64,000 bases of DNA from Deltaproteobacteria bacterium (GTDB lineage: Bacteria > Desulfobacterota > GWC2-55-46), in contig JACRET010000002.1 in the NCBI GenBank assembly GCA_016218105.1, positions 17,350 to 81,349 of the forward strand. The letters run 5' to 3'. The position numbers were made by a program, and so were the translations under genes. The notes under the pieces were generated by a model, which was not told where the DNA came from, did not search any database, and saw only the letters and a list, made by a program, of their open reading frames with translations. Shown here in pieces: positions 47,941-58,166 of this stretch (position 1 is its first letter; each line of letters begins with the position of its first letter).

Positions 47941-48768
47941 TTACTCCTTAAACCACCTGATAATATTATCGGCGAGTTTTTTATTGTCCGCTTCTCCTAT
48001 GAACTGATTGGCAAACGGCGCGTCATCGGCTACGACGACCACCTTGCCTTTTCCGTATTCATTCGCGGCGATGACCCCGAACGACTGCGTGGGCTCATCC
48101 TTGTCAAACTCCCTGTTGCGGTTCATGTCCGCCCAGGCCTTGTCTGAAGTGCCGGCAAGCACCTCGGCATTCACTTCCGCCATGAGGCCCCATGTGCCGT
48201 ATACCGCTATCTTATTGAGCCCTGCCGTTACCGGGTGCCTGGCGAACGAGGTCACATAAAAATCCTGGGATTTATTGTTGATATTACCCGCCACGTCCGA
48301 TATCACGAAGTTGGAAACGACAATGCCGAACTCTACCGAAAGCGGGGCGACCGGCCCTGAGATATGGAGTAGAAGTAAGAGATTGCCGCCGTTATTGACA
48401 AAGTTTCTGAGGGTCTCGATCTCGTCTTTGGTTATAGGCTGCGCGGGCCCGGCTATTATGTAAGTCTTTACCCTTTCAAGGGCCTTCGGTGTGATGGGTT
48501 TCTTGTTCAAAGAGACCTCGGAGCCCGACTTCCTGATATTGTCGTAGAACTGCGTGTAATGCAGAGGCCCCTTCTTTACGGGAGAGAATATCTCCGAGTG
48601 GGAAAGGTCGAATACCACCTTTCCTGAAGCGGACTTGCCGGCCGTTAAATCCTGCCCGGCGGAGGGCTTTTTGGCGTTCGCCGGGGTCGATGAGGCGGTG
48701 CCTGCTGAAAATACAAAGGAAGCTATAAAAATAAACGAGGCTAATCGTGACTTCAGGCCGATTTTCAT
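47941..48768 (-). CDS. Exported DUF4350-like protein
   Basis: This 275-residue protein has a signal peptide (about 1-26), a low-complexity linker (about 27-45), and an alpha/beta domain resembling a class I glutamine amidotransferase-like fold. VVFDLSHSEIF, YIIAGPAQPITKDEIETLRNFVNNGGNLLLLL and KVVVVADDAPFANQ are the readable strands (key: the IAGPxxPIT segment and the NGGNLLLL turn). DUF4350-type proteins are periplasmic and without known activity. It is the first gene of a three-gene run with resB and the exchanger. Confidence 0.75.
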   Translation of the reverse strand: MKIGLKSRLASFIFIASFVFSAGTASSTPANAKKPSAGQDLTAGKSASGKVVFDLSHSEIFSPVKKGPLHYTQFYDNIRKSGSEVSLNKKPITPKALERVKTYIIAGPAQPITKDEIETLRNFVNNGGNLLLLLHISGPVAPLSVEFGIVVSNFVISDVAGNINNKSQDFYVTSFARHPVTAGLNKIAVYGTWGLMAEVNAEVLAGTSDKAWADMNRNREFDKDEPTQSFGVIAANEYGKGKVVVVADDAPFANQFIGEADNKKLADNIIRWFKE

Positions 48769-48848
48769 AGATACTCCTTGACTGGTTTAGCCCGGATTGG
48801 CGGGCACTGTTCAGGATATCTGCTACGGCCTGGGAAAGTCAAGGGATA

Positions 48849-48860
48849 AGCGATATCGCT
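48849..48860. promoter_or_regulatory. 12-bp palindrome between divergent genes
   Basis: AGCGATATCGCT is a perfect palindrome in the 169-base gap between the DUF4350-like gene and queD. It could be an operator, but no regulator gene is nearby and no second copy was found in the window. Confidence 0.3.
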
Positions 48861-48937
48861 AAAACAAATTAATGAAAAAGAAATGCCGAAATCATTTCCC
48901 TTGATTTCGTATAAAGCAGATGTGATACACTAATAAG

Positions 48938-49306
48938 ATGTACGAACTGACGGTTGAAACCAGTTTTTCATCTGCCCACAATTTGAGGGGATACGAAGGC
49001 GCCTGTGAAAACCTGCACGGCCATAACTGGAAGGTAGAGGCGCACCTGACCGCTTCCAGGCTCAACGATATAGGGATGGTCGTAGACTTCAAGCTCATAA
49101 AGAACGAGCTTAAGAAAATTATCGAAAAGCTTGATCATAAGTACCTGAACGAGGTGCCGCCTTTCGACAAGGACAATACCACTGCCGAGAACATTGCAAG
49201 GTTCATCTTCAGGGAGCTCTCATCCGCCTTTGAAGACGGCAACGTAAGGCTCTCAAAGGTCCGGGTGTGGGAATCCGAGAACTCCGCCGCCGCGTATTCT
49301 GAATGA
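48938..49306 (+). CDS. queD: 6-carboxytetrahydropterin synthase QueD
   Basis: This 122-residue enzyme has the QueD/PTPS pattern: zinc-ligand His14 (SSAHNLRG), catalytic Cys23 (GACENLHGHNW) and zinc ligands His27 and His29. The later LDHKYLN and WESENSAAAY segments match the QueD group rather than eukaryotic PTPS. It converts dihydroneopterin triphosphate to 6-carboxytetrahydropterin in queuosine synthesis. folE2, which makes its substrate, follows after 51 bases. queC, queE and queF are not in the window. Confidence 0.93.
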   Translation: MYELTVETSFSSAHNLRGYEGACENLHGHNWKVEAHLTASRLNDIGMVVDFKLIKNELKKIIEKLDHKYLNEVPPFDKDNTTAENIARFIFRELSSAFEDGNVRLSKVRVWESENSAAAYSE

Positions 49307-49357
49307 TTACCCTGAGTCAAGCCCAGGGCTGAAAACAACCGGCTTTATAAAATCCAA

Positions 49358-50158
49358 ATGACAAAGAAAATACTAAGAGACGTTCAGGGCGAGCCTGATT
49401 TAAGGCGCATAAATATCGACAAGGTCGGGGTCAAGGACATCCGCTACCCGATAATCGTGCTGGATAAGAAGAATAAATTCCAGCATACCATCGCCTCCAT
49501 AAACATGTATGTCGACCTGCCCCATCAATTCAAGGGCACTCACATGAGCAGGTTCATAGAGATACTTAACGAGCACAGGGGAGAGATAACCGTAAAGAGC
49601 TTCCCCGAGATACTCGAAAAGATGAAAAAGAGGTTCAGCGCGTCTACGGCCCACCTTAAGGTCGAATTCCCCTATTTTATCGAAAAGGCCGCGCCTGTAT
49701 CAAAGTCGAAAGGGCTTATGGAGTACAGGTGCATATACTCAGGCACGCTTGGCGCGAAGAGGGATATCGTAGTCGAGGTGATGGTGCCGGTTCTGACCTT
49801 ATGCCCATGCTCAAAAGAGATAAGCGAGCGTGGGGCGCATAATCAGAGGGGTGTGGTAAATGTGGCCGTGCGCTTTGACGGGTTTGTCTGGATCGAGGAT
49901 ATAGTGAGAACGGTCGAGAAGTCAGCCAGCAGCCCCGTCTATTCGCTCCTCAAGCGCGTGGACGAGAAATACGTTACGGAGAAGGCCTACGATAACCCCA
50001 TGTTCGTGGAAGACGTGGTGAGGGAGGTAGCGTTGAACCTGTCCAGGATAAGGAAGCTCACCTGGTACCGGGTCGAGGCCGAGAACTGGGAGTCGATTCA
50101 CAACCATAGCGCTTACGCGTTTCTTGAAAGGGATATAAAGGGGGAGGGTAAAAAATGA
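49358..50158 (+). CDS. folE2: GTP cyclohydrolase FolE2 (type IB)
   Basis: This 266-residue enzyme has the family segments HQFKGTHMSRF, the Cys/His metal-site region LTLCPCSKEISERGAHNQRG, and ENWESIHNHSAYA near the end. FolE2 makes dihydroneopterin triphosphate from GTP, with a metal other than zinc tolerated in the active site. With queD upstream it points to queuosine precursor supply; folate use is also possible. The gene is followed by a cluster of hairpins. Confidence 0.95.
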   Translation: MTKKILRDVQGEPDLRRINIDKVGVKDIRYPIIVLDKKNKFQHTIASINMYVDLPHQFKGTHMSRFIEILNEHRGEITVKSFPEILEKMKKRFSASTAHLKVEFPYFIEKAAPVSKSKGLMEYRCIYSGTLGAKRDIVVEVMVPVLTLCPCSKEISERGAHNQRGVVNVAVRFDGFVWIEDIVRTVEKSASSPVYSLLKRVDEKYVTEKAYDNPMFVEDVVREVALNLSRIRKLTWYRVEAENWESIHNHSAYAFLERDIKGEGKK

Positions 50159-50160
50159 CC

Positions 50161-50300
50161 CTGGCTTGAAAGCCGGGGGTTTAATCGGGTGCCCGGCGGA
50201 ATCCTGCCCTTTTAAGGGCGGGTCAAAGCCGGGCTATATAAAAGAACAGGTACCTTGCCGACAATCCCTGCCATTTATGGCAGGGGAATTGAATTCGGCT
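50161..50300. repeat. Three short GC-rich hairpins between convergent genes
   Basis: GGCTTGAAAGCC (50163-50174), CTGCCCTTTTAAGGGCGG (about 50204-50221) and CCCTGCCAT/ATGGCAGGG (50266-50285) lie in a row after folE2. The first resembles CCGGCTTTCAAGCC at 2615-2632. They lack T runs and may slow transcription or protect mRNA ends from both sides. Confidence 0.55.
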
Positions 50301-50309
50301 TTATAAGGC

Positions 50310-50963
50310 TCAGTCCTTGTACATTACCTCTTTTATCTTAAGCTTGAGTTCTTCCGCCCAGAACGGGTTTCCTTTCTGAATAAATCCTTTAACATGCAGG
50401 TCAAACCACTTAGGGTCGAGGACCATATCGTCGATTATATCCTTGCCTGTGGTGATTATAGCCGGGATATTCAATCCAGACGCGAGTATCCTCTTGAGGA
50501 GGTCTTCACCGTCGATCAGCGATTCGGGGTCAGCGGGGTTCTTTAAGTAAAGGTCGGTCACTATCAGGCTAACCTTTTCGGTGCGGAGCGCCTTGAGGGC
50601 CTCGGAGGCGTTTTTTGCCTGTACTAGCTTTACGCCGATATCTTTAAGCGTATGCTGTACCATTTCCCTGGCAAGCTTGTCATCCTCGATAAGGAGTATG
50701 ACCTCCCTGGCGGGTGTGGGCTCGGCGGTCTCCGCTTCCGCCGCATGCGGCCTTACCGCCTTCTCTTCCATATGCTCCGGCCTCAATAAAAAAGACTCAA
50801 GCCCGCCCGGCCCCTTTCTTACAATATGCCTGGCGCCGCACCTGACGCAGCTTATCCGCGCCCCTCTTTCCCATTCCTTGATATTTTCCAGAGGTATCCA
50901 GAGCCTGAAGGTAGACCTGCATTCAGAGCAGTGTATCTCAAGAGGTTCTTTTTTTTCAGCCAT
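50310..50963 (-). CDS. Zinc-ribbon plus receiver-domain response regulator
   Basis: This 217-residue protein joins an N-terminal zinc ribbon (CSECRSTFRL and CVRCGARH, two CxxC knuckles) through an Ala/Glu-rich linker (about 62-85) to a receiver domain (VILLIEDDKLAREMVQ...). The acidic pocket EDD, the phospho-acceptor VTDLY Asp, the T in ITTG and the K in VKGFIQKG are all present, so it can be phosphorylated. No DNA-binding or enzymatic output is attached; it would act through its ribbon. No histidine kinase is adjacent. The start at 50963 is preferred; a longer one at 51002 is possible. Confidence 0.82.
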   Translation of the reverse strand: MAEKKEPLEIHCSECRSTFRLWIPLENIKEWERGARISCVRCGARHIVRKGPGGLESFLLRPEHMEEKAVRPHAAEAETAEPTPAREVILLIEDDKLAREMVQHTLKDIGVKLVQAKNASEALKALRTEKVSLIVTDLYLKNPADPESLIDGEDLLKRILASGLNIPAIITTGKDIIDDMVLDPKWFDLHVKGFIQKGNPFWAEELKLKIKEVMYKD

Positions 50964-51085
50964 ATTTCTTCTTTGCGTTATGCTGCCCGCCGTATATTCC
51001 ATCGGTATTCTTCAATAAAAACGCTTTTTTAGGCAGAATAAGTTTAACTTAATAAGAGAGTGGTGTCAATCGATTCCATCCCTCG

Positions 51086-53224
51086 TTAATACTCGAACCC
51101 GGCTATCTTTCCGATGCCCTTCAGGTTGAAGACGACATAGATTACCCTGTCCTCCGGTCTTTCACTGTACGTAAGGGCCGAGGACCAGCACTGCTCCTTG
51201 TACTCAAGCGCGTAGGAGGCCTCAAGAGACGTGTTCTCGACGAAAGAGTACCTTTGGAAATACGTGAAATCCAGCGGTTCGTTCAGATGCACCCTTAGCG
51301 AAGCCTCAAGGTAATCGGTCGAATCTTTTATGAACCTGTAGGTGAGATTGAATTTATCCCCCCTCTTGTCGGACGTGGACAGTGAGGTATCGAAGCTGTT
51401 GAAGAGCGAATCGTAGAGGTCGTATTTGCCTTTTAAGGAGAAGCTTGTAACGTTGTCGGGCTTTAGGATAAGCTCTCCCGTAAGCTCCTTAAAGGGACGC
51501 CTCCTGTCTTCATCCGAAGTCCTCAGCCTCGTTGCCTCGTTGATATCATAGGTCTGGCTTAGGTCGAAGGTGAGGAACGTATGGTAGCTTTTCGCCCCGC
51601 CGTCAAAAAACTTGCCCGTAAGCGTAGAGTTCAGGGAGTAGGTGACGGCGTTTGTCTTTGTTATCGCGTCGACTGAGTCGAAGCTCGGCAGTTCGTTCTG
51701 ATCGACATCAGGTATGTAGGTGTATGAAAGCTTGGGCCTGATAGAGTGTCTGAGCGCCTTAAGCCGTTCCATATCGGTCTGGTATACCCTGATAAAGGTC
51801 GTCGTAAGGTCGGCCTTGATGTCGTAGAGATATCTATCAAGGTAATGGCCTTCCGGATGTTCCTCGACAAGGTAGAAGGTCGCCCGCGGGGCTATTGAAG
51901 GCGTGAAATCGAACCATCCGCCCGGATTCAAGGGGAGGGAGACCCTCGGCTGGATATCGAGCCGCTGCCCCTTCGCCCCTTCCTCCCGCAGGAAACTTAT
52001 GAGGGAGGACGAGGATGACAGATAAAACGGGGTGCTGAGTATCTTCTTGTCCGCGCCGGTAAGGGTTATCTCAGGGACCCTCTGGAGGGTTTCAGCGTCG
52101 TCCTCATCAAGGAGGTTGTTAAAGAGTCTCAGCTGCCCGACCAGGCTGTAGCTCCCCCAGTTCTTGCTTATCGAGATATTGCTCTCGATAGATTCCAGCG
52201 ACCTTTCGTTCCCACCCCGTCCAAAGTCGAGGAAGTATTCGTCATCGCTCACGAGGTTTATATTAGCCTTTATATTCAAGGTGCCGCTTAAAATCTCCGT
52301 ATGCTTGAGCTTCAACCTCCATCTGTCGTTCGAGGCGTCCTCCGGCCTGGACAGATTGTCGAGGTTATCCCTGAAATCCCTTACCCGCTCAATATCCTTT
52401 TCTTTATAGTGGTAAAAAAGGGCCTCTCCGTAGCTTGTCCGCGTCCTTATGTATCTGTACTCCGCGCCTTTCCCGAGGCCCCTGTTCGTTTCGAGGTCCA
52501 GATAAAATGTAGCGTCGGTATTCCCCGAAATAGCCCAGAAAAATGAGTTGTCGAATATAAAACCGCGGAGGTTGGAGAACCCGACAGTGGGTTGCAGAAA
52601 CCCGGTCTCTCTTTCTGTTTTAATCGGTATGGAGATGTACGGCAGGTAAAATACAGGGACGCTTTTGATGTTGAAACGCGCGTTCCATCCCGTGAGAAAC
52701 TCTCCGAGAGTGACCTTCGCGGAAGTGGCCCTGAAACTCCAGGCGGGCTCCGTGCCTTCCTCGCAGTCGCAGGACGTGTAAGTCATCTTTTTAGCGGCGT
52801 AAGATTCAGGGCCGGTCTTTACTATCGGGTCTCCTGTGATATATATGTTCTCTTCAGCGTAGTATATCCTCGCGTTGGGGACGATGGCGGTCTTCGCCTT
52901 GAGATCCATCTGGAGGGTATCGCCCGTAAGGGTGCTGCCGCCCTCATCTACCACAAGGACGCCGCCTTTTGCGGTAGCTGTGCCGGAGGCCGTGTCAAGG
53001 AGCGCCTCTTCCGTTCTGAGCATTACCTTTCCCTGGACGATTACGACGTCGCCTCTGGCATGATAGGTGTCCGTCTCCTTGTCATATGAGATGAAATCAG
53101 CGGTTATGTCTATAGGCGCGTCGCCGCTTAATAGATCGCTCTTCTGCTCCTCTGAAAATACGGCCGAGGGGGCGAGGATGAGGAGGAGCAGCATTATCAG
53201 ACGCAGATATTTCAATATGGTCAC
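51086..53224 (-). CDS. lptD: LPS-assembly outer-membrane protein LptD
   Basis: This protein of about 712 residues has a signal peptide (MLLLLILAPSAVFS region). An OstA-like jellyroll (about 30-200 of the mature protein: IDITADFISYDKETDTYHARGDVVI and LTGDTLQMDLKAKTA) follows, then the C-terminal barrel starting near RFNIKSVPVFYLPYISIPI. The two cysteines of the SCDCEEG segment between jellyroll and barrel are typical. LptD with LptE inserts lipopolysaccharide. It ends in an aromatic strand (IAGFEY). The start is uncertain: GTG 53224 gives a normal basic n-region, TTG 53215 is also possible, and the first in-frame TTG is at 53296. Confidence 0.9.
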   Translation of the reverse strand: MTILKYLRLIMLLLLILAPSAVFSEEQKSDLLSGDAPIDITADFISYDKETDTYHARGDVVIVQGKVMLRTEEALLDTASGTATAKGGVLVVDEGGSTLTGDTLQMDLKAKTAIVPNARIYYAEENIYITGDPIVKTGPESYAAKKMTYTSCDCEEGTEPAWSFRATSAKVTLGEFLTGWNARFNIKSVPVFYLPYISIPIKTERETGFLQPTVGFSNLRGFIFDNSFFWAISGNTDATFYLDLETNRGLGKGAEYRYIRTRTSYGEALFYHYKEKDIERVRDFRDNLDNLSRPEDASNDRWRLKLKHTEILSGTLNIKANINLVSDDEYFLDFGRGGNERSLESIESNISISKNWGSYSLVGQLRLFNNLLDEDDAETLQRVPEITLTGADKKILSTPFYLSSSSSLISFLREEGAKGQRLDIQPRVSLPLNPGGWFDFTPSIAPRATFYLVEEHPEGHYLDRYLYDIKADLTTTFIRVYQTDMERLKALRHSIRPKLSYTYIPDVDQNELPSFDSVDAITKTNAVTYSLNSTLTGKFFDGGAKSYHTFLTFDLSQTYDINEATRLRTSDEDRRRPFKELTGELILKPDNVTSFSLKGKYDLYDSLFNSFDTSLSTSDKRGDKFNLTYRFIKDSTDYLEASLRVHLNEPLDFTYFQRYSFVENTSLEASYALEYKEQCWSSALTYSERPEDRVIYVVFNLKGIGKIAGFEY

Positions 53225-53360
53225 TGTCAGCAAACTTAAGAAAGAGGAATTTGCACGCCTGTTCAAAAAAAGGTGAGCCAAAAAATTAGCACACAAGACT
53301 CTTTTTTACAAGCGTTTGAGAAGGAATCCGTGAGGATAGATTATTAAAACCGGGAAGAAT

Positions 53361-53475
53361 TTGAATATGCATAGCGAGCGCATTCCCCGCAGTCTTCTGC
53401 GGGGTCAAGCGAGCGAATAGAAATTGTTTCCTTACATATCGAAGTTTCCCCGCGGATTCCGCGGGGAGATTCAAA
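53361..53475. repeat. TTGAATATGCATAG repeat, copy 2
   Basis: It starts TTGAATATGCATAGCGAGCG and ends CCGCGGGGAGATTCAA, as copy 1 (29842-29921) does, with an inserted CCCCGCAG / CTGCGGGG hairpin. Its right end supplies the stop codon of folC (TGA, 53473-53471 on the minus strand). Confidence 0.7.
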
Positions 53476-54754
53476 GGTATTTCCTGGCTTCGCCTACGGT
53501 GAAGATAGAGCCGGTGACGCAGACCGCGCCCATTACGCCCGCAAGACCGATAGCCGTCCTGCAGGCTTCTTTTACGGAGCGTGTTTCCACTGTCTTTTTA
53601 CGGTACCGCGCCGCCATCTTAGTGAGGAGGGTGGTTTCCGCGGCCCTGACCGTAGCGGGTCTTGTCATGACTATGCAGTCGGCAAGCGGCGCGAGAGGGC
53701 GTAATATGCCGTTAATGTCCTTATCGGCCATGATCCCCAGGACGAGTATCAGGCGTTTGAACCGCAGCCCCTTTATCGCTTCTCTTAACGTGAGCGCCCC
53801 ATCCGGGTTGTGGGCCGAGTCGAGTATGACGAGGGGCCGCCTGCCGGCGACCTCGATCCTTCCAGGCCATGAGACCTTGCCGAGACCCTTTCTTACGGAG
53901 GCGACAGGGATATGGAGGCCGTAGCGGCGGAGTATTTCCATTGCGGCCAACGCGCAGGCGGCATTCTTCTGCTGATGCCTTCCGGCAAGGGGCAAACCAA
54001 GGCCTTTGATCTCCCGTTCAATCCCTGAATAATCGATCTTGCTGCTGAAAGGGGAGTACGAAGCCTCTTTTGCGCTGAAATCCATGTCCAGCCTGACGAG
54101 AGGCGAGCCAAGCTCCCGCGCCCTTTTTGAGATGACCTTTAAAGCGGCCCCTGTCGCGCCTGTTATTACGGGGACGCCTTTTTTTATTATGCCGGCCTTC
54201 TCAAAGGCGATATCGGCTATTTTTTCTCCCAGATACCCGGTATGGTCCAGCCCGACATTGGTGATGACCGAGGCGATGGGGACGACAACGTTTGTCGCGT
54301 CCCACCTGCCCCCCATGCCGGTTTCGACGACTGCTATGTCCGCCTTTTTATCTCTGAAATAAAGAAACGCCATCGCTGTCGTGAATTCAAAGAAAGAGAA
54401 GTCTTCCTTTATCCCTTTCACCGCCTTTTTGACGGTCGAAGCGGCTTTTATCATTTCAGGGGTGGTTATGTGCCTGTTATTTACGCGGATCCGCTCATTG
54501 AATCTTATGAGGTGAGGGGAGGTATAGAGGCCCGCCGAGTAGCCGGCCTCCTTTAGTATCGAGGCGAGCATCGCTGAAGTGGAGCCTTTGCCGTTGGTGC
54601 CCGCCACATGCACCGTGGGGTAATCTTTATGCGGGTCTCCGAGGCGGTTGAGAAGCCTTTCTATCCGGCCGAGGCCCGGCTTGATGCCGTGTCTCTCAAG
54701 ATTGTAGAGGTATTCGAGTATCCCGGCATCTGTAGAGGGCATCTGAGTGCTCAA
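53471..54754 (-). CDS. folC: Bifunctional folylpolyglutamate/dihydrofolate synthase
   Basis: This 427-residue enzyme has the Mur-ligase-type P-loop AGTNGKGST, the [12 protein letters not shown] and [12 protein letters not shown] segments, [12 protein letters not shown] and LDSAHNPDG. It adds dihydropteroate or glutamate units to folate. It starts in the last bases of accD (ATGA-type four-base overlap), so the operon continues. Its stop codon lies in the end of a dispersed repeat. Confidence 0.95.
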   Translation of the reverse strand: MSTQMPSTDAGILEYLYNLERHGIKPGLGRIERLLNRLGDPHKDYPTVHVAGTNGKGSTSAMLASILKEAGYSAGLYTSPHLIRFNERIRVNNRHITTPEMIKAASTVKKAVKGIKEDFSFFEFTTAMAFLYFRDKKADIAVVETGMGGRWDATNVVVPIASVITNVGLDHTGYLGEKIADIAFEKAGIIKKGVPVITGATGAALKVISKRARELGSPLVRLDMDFSAKEASYSPFSSKIDYSGIEREIKGLGLPLAGRHQQKNAACALAAMEILRRYGLHIPVASVRKGLGKVSWPGRIEVAGRRPLVILDSAHNPDGALTLREAIKGLRFKRLILVLGIMADKDINGILRPLAPLADCIVMTRPATVRAAETTLLTKMAARYRKKTVETRSVKEACRTAIGLAGVMGAVCVTGSIFTVGEARKYL

Positions 54755-55599
54755 GGGGAGGGCGTAAGCATCGACAGGAGCCTGGACAAGGTGTCTTTCA
54801 TCATCTTCCTTTCCACTATCATATCTATCATCCCGTGCTCCAGGAGGTATTCGGCCCGCTGGAAGCCTTCGGGGAGCTTCTGCCTTATCGTTTCCGCTAT
54901 GACCCTGGGGCCCGCAAACCCCACAAGGGCCCTTGGCTCGGCTATTATCACGTCGCCCAGCATGGCGAAGCTTGCCGTAACGCCGCCCATAGTCGGGTCC
55001 GTAACGACCGATATGTAGGGGAGGCCCGCTTCACGGAGTTTCGCAAGCGCGGCCGAGGTCTTCGCCATCTGCATGAGCGAGAGTATCGACTCCTGCATCC
55101 TGGCCCCGCCTGACGATGAGAATATGACTACCCCGCACCTCGCGTCGATCGCGCTCTCTACTATCCTGGCGATCTTCTCTCCGACAACGGAGCCCATCGA
55201 GCCGCCCATGAACGCGAACTCGAATACGGCCGCCATCGTCCGCTGCCCGTTTATGAGCCCTTCGCCGGAGATGAGCGAGTCCTTAAGGCCGGTGTCCTTC
55301 TGGGAGGCCTTTATCCGCTCCTTGTACTTCTTAAGGTCTTTGAAATCAAGGGCGTCTACAGGCTCCATTGAGGGGTCGTGCTCCTTGAAGGTGCCCTCGT
55401 CCATTACGATATTGAGCCTCGACGTGGCTGAGATGCGGAAGTGGTAATTGCATTTCGGGCAGACGTCGAGGTTACGCTCGACCTCTTTTTTGTATATTAT
55501 CTCGCCGCAGTGCTCGCATTTGACCCAGAGGCCGACGGGCACTTTGACGCTTTTGCTTTCCTCTCCGTTGGAGAGGATGTCCTTTTTAAACCAGATCAT
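54751..55599 (-). CDS. accD: Acetyl-CoA carboxylase carboxyltransferase beta subunit
   Basis: This 282-residue enzyme has the N-terminal zinc finger (Cys28, Cys31, Cys47, Cys50: VKCEHC and VCPKC) and the carboxyltransferase core ([51 protein letters not shown]). It works with AccA, whose gene is not here. It overlaps the HD-GYP gene and folC by four bases each, so the three genes are tightly coupled. Confidence 0.96.
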   Translation of the reverse strand: MIWFKKDILSNGEESKSVKVPVGLWVKCEHCGEIIYKKEVERNLDVCPKCNYHFRISATSRLNIVMDEGTFKEHDPSMEPVDALDFKDLKKYKERIKASQKDTGLKDSLISGEGLINGQRTMAAVFEFAFMGGSMGSVVGEKIARIVESAIDARCGVVIFSSSGGARMQESILSLMQMAKTSAALAKLREAGLPYISVVTDPTMGGVTASFAMLGDVIIAEPRALVGFAGPRVIAETIRQKLPEGFQRAEYLLEHGMIDMIVERKMMKDTLSRLLSMLTPSP

Positions 55600-57317
55600 A
55601 GCTCCTCATGGCTGGGCAGAGGCTCGGCCAGCTTTTCCGAAGAATAGTGCTTTGAGACCCCTTCAACGTCTCCGTTATGGAAGGCCTTGATAAAGGCCTC
55701 CACCACGGTCTTATCGAACTGGAGCCCGGCGCATTTCTTAAGCTCCGAAATGGCGGCCTCCGGCGGTAGCCCCTTCCTGTAGGGCCTCGTGGTAGTCATC
55801 GCGTCGTATGTGTCCGCTACTGCTATTATCCTCGCTATAAGAGGTATCTGCTCTTCCTTGAAGCCATTGGGGTACCCCTTGCCGTCTATCCTCTCATGGT
55901 GGTAGAGCATGCCGGGAATGATATCCTTGAGCTGAGGGACGTGCTTGAGTATCTCAGCCCCGAACTGGGGGTGCATCCTCATGGACCGGGCCTCGTCAGC
56001 GTCAAGCGGCGCGTTCTTTCTCAATATACTGTCCTCTATGCCGATCTTGCCTATATCGTGGAGAACGGCTGAGAGCTTCAAGACCTCAAGGGACTTAAGC
56101 GGCAGGTCGAGATATTTCGCTATGGACAGGCAGTACTCAAAGACCCTCTTCGTGTGGCCGCCGGTGTATGGGTCTCTTTTTTCTATAGCCTCGGCAAGCG
56201 CCTCTGAGGTGGCGTGGAAGGTCTCCCTGATCTCTTCATAGAGCCTCGCGTTATCGAGCGCTATGGCAACCTGGTTCGAGAAGAGTTGAAATAATTTCAT
56301 GTCCTCTTTCGTGAACGTGCCGCCGATCCTGTTTATCGCCTGCAGCACCCCGATTATCCTGCCCTTCACCTTTACCGGGACGCAGACCATGTCCCTCGTT
56401 ATGAACTTGCTTTTCTTGTCGACATTGCCCTGGAACCTATAGTCCTTCGTCACGTCATGAATGACAAGGGGCTTGCCGTATTTTGCGACCCATCCGGCGA
56501 TGCCCTCGCCTATATTCAGCCGCACCTCTTTTAATTCTTTTCCCTTCTCGCCCAGCGCCACCTCGAAATAAAGCTGGCCCCTTGCCTCATCGACAAGCAG
56601 GAGGGAGCCTGTCTCGGCTTGCATGATCTGCGTGATGGCCTCCATGGCCCTGTGACGGACTACGGACTCATCCAGGGTGGAATTAAGGAGGCTTCCCACG
56701 TCCTGCAAGGTCGAGAACTGCTTGACCCTGCCGTCCAGCTCCGCGAAGAGATCGGCGCGTTCCATTATTATGGAGAAATGGTTGGCAAGGGACTTCAGTA
56801 TCTTCAGGTCAGACGTGGAGAACGGCTTTGAATCGACCTTGTTTATTACCTCTATGACCCCGATGACCTTCTTTTTTCTGAAAAGCGGGACGGCCATCAT
56901 GTTGCTGTGCTCATGAGAGGTCTTGATGCCGATCCAGTATCTGTCTTTTGCTATGTTGGAGCTTATATAAGGCTTGCCTGTCTTGGCGACATGCCCGGCG
57001 ATCCCCGCCTCCGCGCGCATGCGAAGCCCCTTGAGCTTTTTCGCGAGAGGGCCCTTTACCACCTCGAATGAGAGCTCTTTCGTCGACTCGTCGATCAGGT
57101 ATAAAGTCCCGGAGCGGGTCTCGATAGCCTTCAGGGTGAAGTCCATCAAGCGGTTAAGGATGGTCGAACGGGAGGCCCCTTTTACCGCAAGGCCGCCCAG
57201 CTCCCTGTATATCTCAAGCTCGATGTCCATTATCCCGAGCTTCTTTTTACAGGCGAGCAGGTTTTCCCCTTCTTTTAACCTGGCCGGGCGGATTGTCTTC
57301 TTTTTTTCTGCTGCCAT
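55596..57317 (-). CDS. GAF-GAF-HD-GYP cyclic-di-GMP phosphodiesterase
   Basis: This 573-residue cytoplasmic protein has two tandem GAF domains (about 35-190 and 205-360) and an HD-GYP domain (370-560). The HD pair and HDIGKIG are at 420-426, HH at 473-474 and the GYP motif (GKGYP) at 479-483, so the catalytic set is complete. HD-GYP enzymes hydrolyse c-di-GMP to GMP via pGpG. The GAF domains would sense a small molecule. It starts 21 bases after trpA, overlaps accD by four, and is an unusual insert in a biosynthetic operon. Confidence 0.93.
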   Translation of the reverse strand: MAAEKKKTIRPARLKEGENLLACKKKLGIMDIELEIYRELGGLAVKGASRSTILNRLMDFTLKAIETRSGTLYLIDESTKELSFEVVKGPLAKKLKGLRMRAEAGIAGHVAKTGKPYISSNIAKDRYWIGIKTSHEHSNMMAVPLFRKKKVIGVIEVINKVDSKPFSTSDLKILKSLANHFSIIMERADLFAELDGRVKQFSTLQDVGSLLNSTLDESVVRHRAMEAITQIMQAETGSLLLVDEARGQLYFEVALGEKGKELKEVRLNIGEGIAGWVAKYGKPLVIHDVTKDYRFQGNVDKKSKFITRDMVCVPVKVKGRIIGVLQAINRIGGTFTKEDMKLFQLFSNQVAIALDNARLYEEIRETFHATSEALAEAIEKRDPYTGGHTKRVFEYCLSIAKYLDLPLKSLEVLKLSAVLHDIGKIGIEDSILRKNAPLDADEARSMRMHPQFGAEILKHVPQLKDIIPGMLYHHERIDGKGYPNGFKEEQIPLIARIIAVADTYDAMTTTRPYRKGLPPEAAISELKKCAGLQFDKTVVEAFIKAFHNGDVEGVSKHYSSEKLAEPLPSHEEL

Positions 57318-57338
57318 CTCTTGTCCGTATAAAACCTG

Positions 57339-58166
57339 CTAGCGTGAAATCGCGTTCTTCAGCCCCGCGGTGAAAGAGCTGACTTCTTTTAACAGGCCCT
57401 TTGACCCGGAGTTTTTAGCTATGATATTGACGAGGGCGCTTCCGACGATCACACCGTCGGCGTACCCGCTTACTTCTCTAGCCTGTTCCGGCGTTGAAAT
57501 CCCGAAACCTACGCCGACCGGAAGGTCAGTGTGCGGCCTGACTGCATTGACATAGGCCTTTACCTTGCCTGACACGGCCTTTCTCGCCCCTGTAACGCCC
57601 GTTACGCTTACAAAATAGAGAAACCCGGATGCCTTCCCGGAGATGAGCTTTATCCTGTCCGCGGTGCTTGTGGGGGTAAGGAGGAATATTATGTCTATGG
57701 CTTCTTTATCGAGTTCGCGCTTAAGCTCGTCCGACTCTTCCGCCGGGAGGTCTACGATTAACACGCCGTCAGCTCCGGCGGCCTTCGCGTCTCTGGCGAA
57801 TTTTCTGAGGCCGTAGTTTAAAACTGGGTTGTAATAGCCGAAGAGGACTATGGGGATTTCGCTCTTTTTACGGACATCTTTAACCAACTGGAGGACATCG
57901 TTGAGCCTCGTGCCTTTTTTCACCGCCCGTTCGGAGGATGCCTGGATCGTCGGGCCGTCAGCCATCGGGTCCGAGAAGGGCACGCCCAGCTCGATTATAT
58001 CGGCCCCAGCCTTCTCAAGGGCGAAGATAATGTCTTTTGTCGTCGGGATGTCCGGGTCTCCGGCCGTTATGAAGGTGATGAGCGCCTTGCCGCCGCTGCC
58101 TCCGAGCCTTTCGAAAGTCTCTTCTATTCTGCCTTTTATTTTGGTCTTCATCTTCCGCTCTATCAT
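57339..58166 (-). CDS. trpA: Tryptophan synthase alpha subunit
   Basis: This 275-residue TIM-barrel enzyme has [17 protein letters not shown] (catalytic Glu and Asp60-equivalent region), [15 protein letters not shown] and [14 protein letters not shown]. It cleaves indole-3-glycerol phosphate and passes indole to TrpB. The start ATG overlaps the trpB stop (ATGA). Confidence 0.97.
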   Translation of the reverse strand: MIERKMKTKIKGRIEETFERLGGSGGKALITFITAGDPDIPTTKDIIFALEKAGADIIELGVPFSDPMADGPTIQASSERAVKKGTRLNDVLQLVKDVRKKSEIPIVLFGYYNPVLNYGLRKFARDAKAAGADGVLIVDLPAEESDELKRELDKEAIDIIFLLTPTSTADRIKLISGKASGFLYFVSVTGVTGARKAVSGKVKAYVNAVRPHTDLPVGVGFGISTPEQAREVSGYADGVIVGSALVNIIAKNSGSKGLLKEVSSFTAGLKNAISR

